From: Ornithinimicrobium faecis
Lineage (GTDB): Bacteria > Actinomycetota > Actinomycetes > Actinomycetales > Dermatophilaceae
NCBI RefSeq assembly: GCF_023923225.1
Contig: NZ_CP099489.1
Span: 4,092,001 to 4,156,000, forward strand
DNA length: 64,000 nucleotides
Direction of reading: 5' to 3'
Part shown: positions 61,050 to 64,000 of the stretch, piece by piece
How the letters are laid out: each line of letters begins with the position of its first letter
Position numbering within the stretch: the first letter of the stretch is position 1
The notes under the pieces: generated by a model
What the model saw: the letters and a program-made list of their open reading frames with translations, nothing else
What the model was told of the DNA's origin: nothing
Databases searched by the model: none
Translations under genes and position numbers: made by a program

Positions 61050-62675
61050 ATGGATTGGAAATGGGTCTGGCTTGTGCTCCTGCTGCTGGTGATTGCCGCC
61101 GCAGTCTGGCTGCTGCTGCGTCGCCCGGGAGGCACAAACGAGGTTTCGGGGACATCCGACCCAGAGCTTCGTCCACACACCAACACCGACACGGCCCCGC
61201 CGGCCCAGGCTGGGGGTTACGCCGCAGGCTCAGAGAGTGCAGCGGGACCAGGCGCACCAGCCCAGGATCAGCAGGCGGCGGCCCCCTACGACCAGGCTGG
61301 CTCGGCACCTTTCGACCAGCAGGCGGGTGCCCAGCCTGCGCAGGACGCTGGCTACCAGCAGCACGCCGGTGATGCGCAGGACGCCGGCACTCAGCCCGGC
61401 GCCGGATATCCCGAGGCGGGTCAGACCGACTACATCGCAGAGGGCACTGCAGACGCACCTGCCTCCGACGGCGGTCGCTCGAGTGACTACGCCTACACCG
61501 ACACCCAGCCGGCAGCCGAGGTCAGCGACTACTCGCAGGAGGCGACGTATACCGACACCGCCACCGGCGAGGTCGGACAGGCAGACACGGTTGCGCAGGG
61601 CGAGGCGCCGGCCGACACCACCTACGGTCAGGCTCCCGCGGGCGACGCCTACGGTCAGGCTCCCGCAGGTGACGCCTACGGTCAGGCCCCCGTCGAGGAC
61701 ACCGCGTATGCCGCTGAGCCCACCGATCCGGTGACGCAGGGCGCCGAGGCCACCGACCCGGCCACGGGCTACGCCTACACGGACACGGCGCCAGCAGCCG
61801 AGGCTGGTGACTACTCCCAGGAGGCGACCTACACCGACACCGCCACCGGCGAGGTTGCCCAGGCGGACACTGTCCCCGCGGAGACAGACTCCGTTGACCC
61901 GACCTACGGGCAGGCTGCTCCGGCCGACGGCACCTACACCGAGGCACCGGCCGACGGCACCTACACCGAGGCACCCGCCGACGGCACCTACACCGAGGCC
62001 CCCTACACCGAGGCCCCCGCGACGGATGACGGTTCCGGCGTCTCCGGTGGTGCGGTTGCCGCTGGCGCCGGCGCTGCTGCCGCCGGGGCCGGGGCAACGG
62101 CCTGGGCCACCTCGCGCGATGACGACGCGGCACAGACCGCCGAGGGTGCTCCTGCCGGAGACACCAACTGGGGCCAGGGCGAGCCGGTGCAGACCTCGGC
62201 AGACTTCGGGGCCGACGAGAGCGGCGCTGCGGCCACCGAGGCTGGCTATGCCGAGCCCCGCACGGACGCCGTGTATGCGGAGACCACGGACACGACCTAC
62301 GCCGAGGAGCCCGTCGTCGACACTGGCGCGCCCCCCGCTGGGACGACCTACGGCCAGGACGCCCCGGCCTCCGGTGCCGCCCCGGAGGCTTCGCCAGGTG
62401 CCACTGCGGACACCGGCGACTACGGCTATGACGAGGCCCGGGCCGGCGCCGCCGCTGGCAGCTATGCCCAGGGCCCGTTCGGCACCGGATCGGCCGAGCC
62501 TGGTGAGGACGGCTCCGGCCCGACCGGGTGGTCCATCAAGGGCAATGCGGGATCGATGCTCTTCCACACGCCCGAGTCACCCTCCTACGAGGCAGCTCGC
62601 GCCGAGGTGTGGTTCGAGACCGAGGAGGCAGCCAAGGCCGCTGGCTTCGCACACTGGGACCGCAAGCAACGCTGA
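61050..62675 (+). CDS. Membrane-anchored repetitive protein with C-terminal sunset domain
   Basis: 541 residues from the ATG at 61050 (a GTG at 61044 is an alternative). One membrane segment covers about 3-22 (WKWVWLVLLLLVIAAAVWLLL), then an Ala/Asp/Gln/Thr-rich region of about 460 residues with several internal repeats: two copies of a 33-residue block including GDYSQEATYTDTATGEV, three copies of APADGTYTE and three of GDAYGQAPA. A C-terminal domain (GWSIKGNAGSMLFHTPESPSYEAARAEVWFETEEAAKAAGFAHWDRKQR) is the sunset domain, found at the ends of ribosomal and membrane proteins in actinobacteria. Function unknown. A strong terminator follows. Confidence 0.82.
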   Translation: MDWKWVWLVLLLLVIAAAVWLLLRRPGGTNEVSGTSDPELRPHTNTDTAPPAQAGGYAAGSESAAGPGAPAQDQQAAAPYDQAGSAPFDQQAGAQPAQDAGYQQHAGDAQDAGTQPGAGYPEAGQTDYIAEGTADAPASDGGRSSDYAYTDTQPAAEVSDYSQEATYTDTATGEVGQADTVAQGEAPADTTYGQAPAGDAYGQAPAGDAYGQAPVEDTAYAAEPTDPVTQGAEATDPATGYAYTDTAPAAEAGDYSQEATYTDTATGEVAQADTVPAETDSVDPTYGQAAPADGTYTEAPADGTYTEAPADGTYTEAPYTEAPATDDGSGVSGGAVAAGAGAAAAGAGATAWATSRDDDAAQTAEGAPAGDTNWGQGEPVQTSADFGADESGAAATEAGYAEPRTDAVYAETTDTTYAEEPVVDTGAPPAGTTYGQDAPASGAAPEASPGATADTGDYGYDEARAGAAAGSYAQGPFGTGSAEPGEDGSGPTGWSIKGNAGSMLFHTPESPSYEAARAEVWFETEEAAKAAGFAHWDRKQR

Positions 62676-62686
62676 TCAGGCATCGC

Positions 62687-62728
62687 AGAACTGTGCCCCC
62701 GGCTCTGTTGAGCCGGGGGCACAGTTCT
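62687..62728 (+). terminator. Strong hairpin terminator behind the sunset-domain gene
   Basis: A perfect 19-base-pair stem (62687-62705 with 62710-62728) around the loop TGTT. It lies 12 bases behind the stop codon. The T-run is short (TGT). Confidence 0.9.
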
Positions 62729-62753
62729 GTCCAGATGCAGACACCATCCGGCA

Positions 62754-62851
62754 ACGTGACATTGGTGCGCCGCACGACACCAATGGGTCGACTGGTGCAC
62801 CTCACGACACCAATGGGTCGGCTGGTGCGCCTCACGACACCAATGTCACGT
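62754..62851. repeat. 30-base repeats flanked by a 14-base inverted repeat
   Basis: CACGACACCAAT starts at 62773, 62803 and 62833, exactly 30 bases apart. The whole stretch begins with ACGTGACATTGGTG (62754-62767) and ends with the perfect complement CACCAATGTCACGT (62838-62851). It lies between the convergent ends of the sunset-domain gene and pyrE. Unlike the other arrays, its period is 30, not 32, and its core is different. Confidence 0.9.
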
Positions 62852-62877
62852 CCCCCTGGACAGACCCGACACCGCGC

Positions 62878-63423
62878 TCAGCTGAGCCCGAGGTCACCCA
62901 TCGAGTAGGCCGCGCGATAGTCCAGACCCTGCTCGCGGACCTTCTCCTCCGCACCGCTGGCCCGGTCGGCGATGACAGCCACGGCGACCACCTCGGCGCC
63001 GGCCTCGCGGCAGGCCTCGACAGCCGTCAGCGGCGATCCGCCGGTCGTGGAGGTGTCCTCGACGACCAGCACGCGACGGCCCACGATCGAGGGTCCCTCG
63101 ACGCGCTGCTGCAGGCCGTGGGCCTTCTCGGCCTTGCGCACCACGAAGGCGTCCAGCCGCCCACCGGAGGCGGCCCGGGCGTGCAGCATGGCGGTCGCCA
63201 CGGGGTCTGCACCCATCGTCAGGCCGCCCACGGCGTCAAACTCCAGGTCTGCCACGAGGTCGTTCATCACCTGGCCGACGAGCGGCGCGGCCTGCCCGTC
63301 GAGCGTGATCCGGCGCAGGTCGACGTAGTAGTCGGCCTCCTTGCCAGAGCTCAGGGTCACTTTGCCGTGCACGATGGCCTGGGTGCGGATCAGGTCGAGG
63401 AGGGTGGCGCGCGAGTCAGTCAC
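62878..63423 (-). CDS. pyrE: Orotate phosphoribosyltransferase
   Basis: 181 residues from the GTG at 63423. The PRPP-binding loop is VLVVEDTSTTGGS, with HGKVTLSSGKEADYYVDLRRITLD (substrate-binding) and VGGLTMGADPVATAM before it. It joins orotate to PRPP to make orotidine monophosphate in pyrimidine synthesis. The open frame runs further upstream without a signature, so I exclude it. The 30-base repeat lies 26 bases behind its stop. It is divergent from an SDR gene across 46 bases. Confidence 0.95.
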   Translation of the reverse strand: MTDSRATLLDLIRTQAIVHGKVTLSSGKEADYYVDLRRITLDGQAAPLVGQVMNDLVADLEFDAVGGLTMGADPVATAMLHARAASGGRLDAFVVRKAEKAHGLQQRVEGPSIVGRRVLVVEDTSTTGGSPLTAVEACREAGAEVVAVAVIADRASGAEEKVREQGLDYRAAYSMGDLGLS

Positions 63424-63469
63424 GACATCGCACCCTACCGGCGGCGCGTGCTCACCTAGGGTGACCCTC

Positions 63470-64000
63470 ATGGGAACTGCACTCGTCACCGGCGCCTCCG
63501 CCGGGCTCGGCCGCGCCTTCGCCGTTGAGCTCGCCAGCCGCGGCCACGACCTGGTCCTGGTCGCCCGGGACCACACGCGCCTGGAGGAGCTGGCTGAGGA
63601 GCTGCAGACGACGTATGCCGTCAGCACCGAGACCCTGTCAGCTGACCTGGCCGATCGGGACCAGGCCGAGCAGGTCGCCGACCGGTTGCGTGATGCCTCC
63701 CGTCCCGTCGACCTGTTGATCAACAACGCCGGGTTCGGCCTCCGGGGAAGCTTTACCAAGGGGGACCTGGCCGATGAGGAGCGGGCCCTGGACGTGATGG
63801 TGCGCGCTGTGCTCGTGCTCAGTCACGCGGCGGCCGGGGCGATGCGCGCCCGGGGCCGCGGCGGCATCCTCAATGTCTCCTCGGTGGCAGGCTTTGCGGT
63901 GATGGGCAGCTATTCGGCGATCAAGTCCTGGGTCACCGTCTTCACGGAGGCGCTGTCGGTCGAGCTGGCCGGCACGGGGGTCCAGGCCACCGCAGTCTGC
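63470..64000 (+). CDS. Short-chain dehydrogenase/reductase, C-terminal end missing (window edge)
   Basis: The first 177 residues of an SDR from the ATG at 63470. The NAD-binding loop is TGASAGLG (7-14), followed by NNAG, the serine in LNVSSVAGF, and the YSAIK catalytic motif (Y148, K152). The pattern is of the classical SDR type with a DLVLVARD segment, suggesting NADP preference (inference). It is cut off by the window edge, so full length and substrate are unknown. It is divergent from pyrE. Confidence 0.9.
   Translation, partial: MGTALVTGASAGLGRAFAVELASRGHDLVLVARDHTRLEELAEELQTTYAVSTETLSADLADRDQAEQVADRLRDASRPVDLLINNAGFGLRGSFTKGDLADEERALDVMVRAVLVLSHAAAGAMRARGRGGILNVSSVAGFAVMGSYSAIKSWVTVFTEALSVELAGTGVQATAVC

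Noticed and set aside
61230..62567. 445-codon minus-strand frame opposite the sunset-domain gene
   Set aside because: Gly/Arg/Val-rich mirror of the repetitive plus-strand gene, without a start signal or recognised domain.

Overview
The window is a 64 kb piece of a high-GC, gene-dense actinobacterial chromosome. The conserved gene orders (paired Get3/ArsA-like ATPases next to a PASTA-type class A penicillin-binding protein; fba, DUF3151, purA; pyrE near a TrmH methyltransferase and a DedA protein), the SigE-type sigma factors, the frequent GTG and TTG starts and the sunset-domain protein point to an actinobacterium. A member of the Micrococcales (Ornithinimicrobium, Serinicoccus or Janibacter group) is my best guess, but that is inference. 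I see no prophage, insertion sequence, CRISPR array or rRNA gene.

Layout. 1-6.5 kb: end of an alpha/beta hydrolase, two Get3-like ATPases, a bifunctional penicillin-binding protein, a YqeY protein, a membrane-proximal phosphoesterase and tRNA-Pro(CGG). 6.9-10.7 kb: a very large secreted phosphoesterase with three lamin-tail domains. 10.8-20.6 kb: a sigma factor with its membrane partner, a methyltransferase, an ion antiporter, an epimerase, a TrmB/LuxR-type regulator and a divergent secreted subtilase. 20.6-28.2 kb: DNA maintenance genes (recR, dnaX, a HelD-like ATPase), with an acyltransferase and a HAD phosphatase where ybaB usually lies. 28.3-36.1 kb: a second TrmB/LuxR regulator, then purD, purC and a long single-chain purL. 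36.2-47.1 kb: VOC protein, 3-hydroxybutyrate dehydrogenase-like SDR, a complete branched-chain-amino-acid-type ABC importer, a small multidrug exporter with its TetR regulator and a large palindromic operator, then a PucR regulator with an ornithine cyclodeaminase homologue. 47.4-51.3 kb: an ABC-2 exporter divergent from a NarL-type two-component system. 51.3-64 kb: an XRE/flavin-domain fusion, purA, a second sigma/membrane-partner module, a third TrmB/LuxR regulator, DUF3151, fba, trmH, DedA, a repetitive sunset-domain protein, pyrE and a truncated SDR.

How the genes work together. Four purine genes (purD, purC, purL, purA) and one pyrimidine gene (pyrE) sit here. The importer genes form one transcription unit with a strong hairpin between the binding protein and the permeases. 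Two sigma-factor modules share the same layout and the same candidate promoter (CAACC, 16-17 bases, CGTT). Three regulators are paralogues of each other.

The most unusual feature is a set of short intergenic arrays scattered through the window, all with exactly the same 32-base period. Four loci share the core ACCGAGCGC (or its complement), while the rest of the unit differs from locus to locus. Two more loci around purD use a different core with the same period. I know of no described element that matches, and this is my main candidate for something new.
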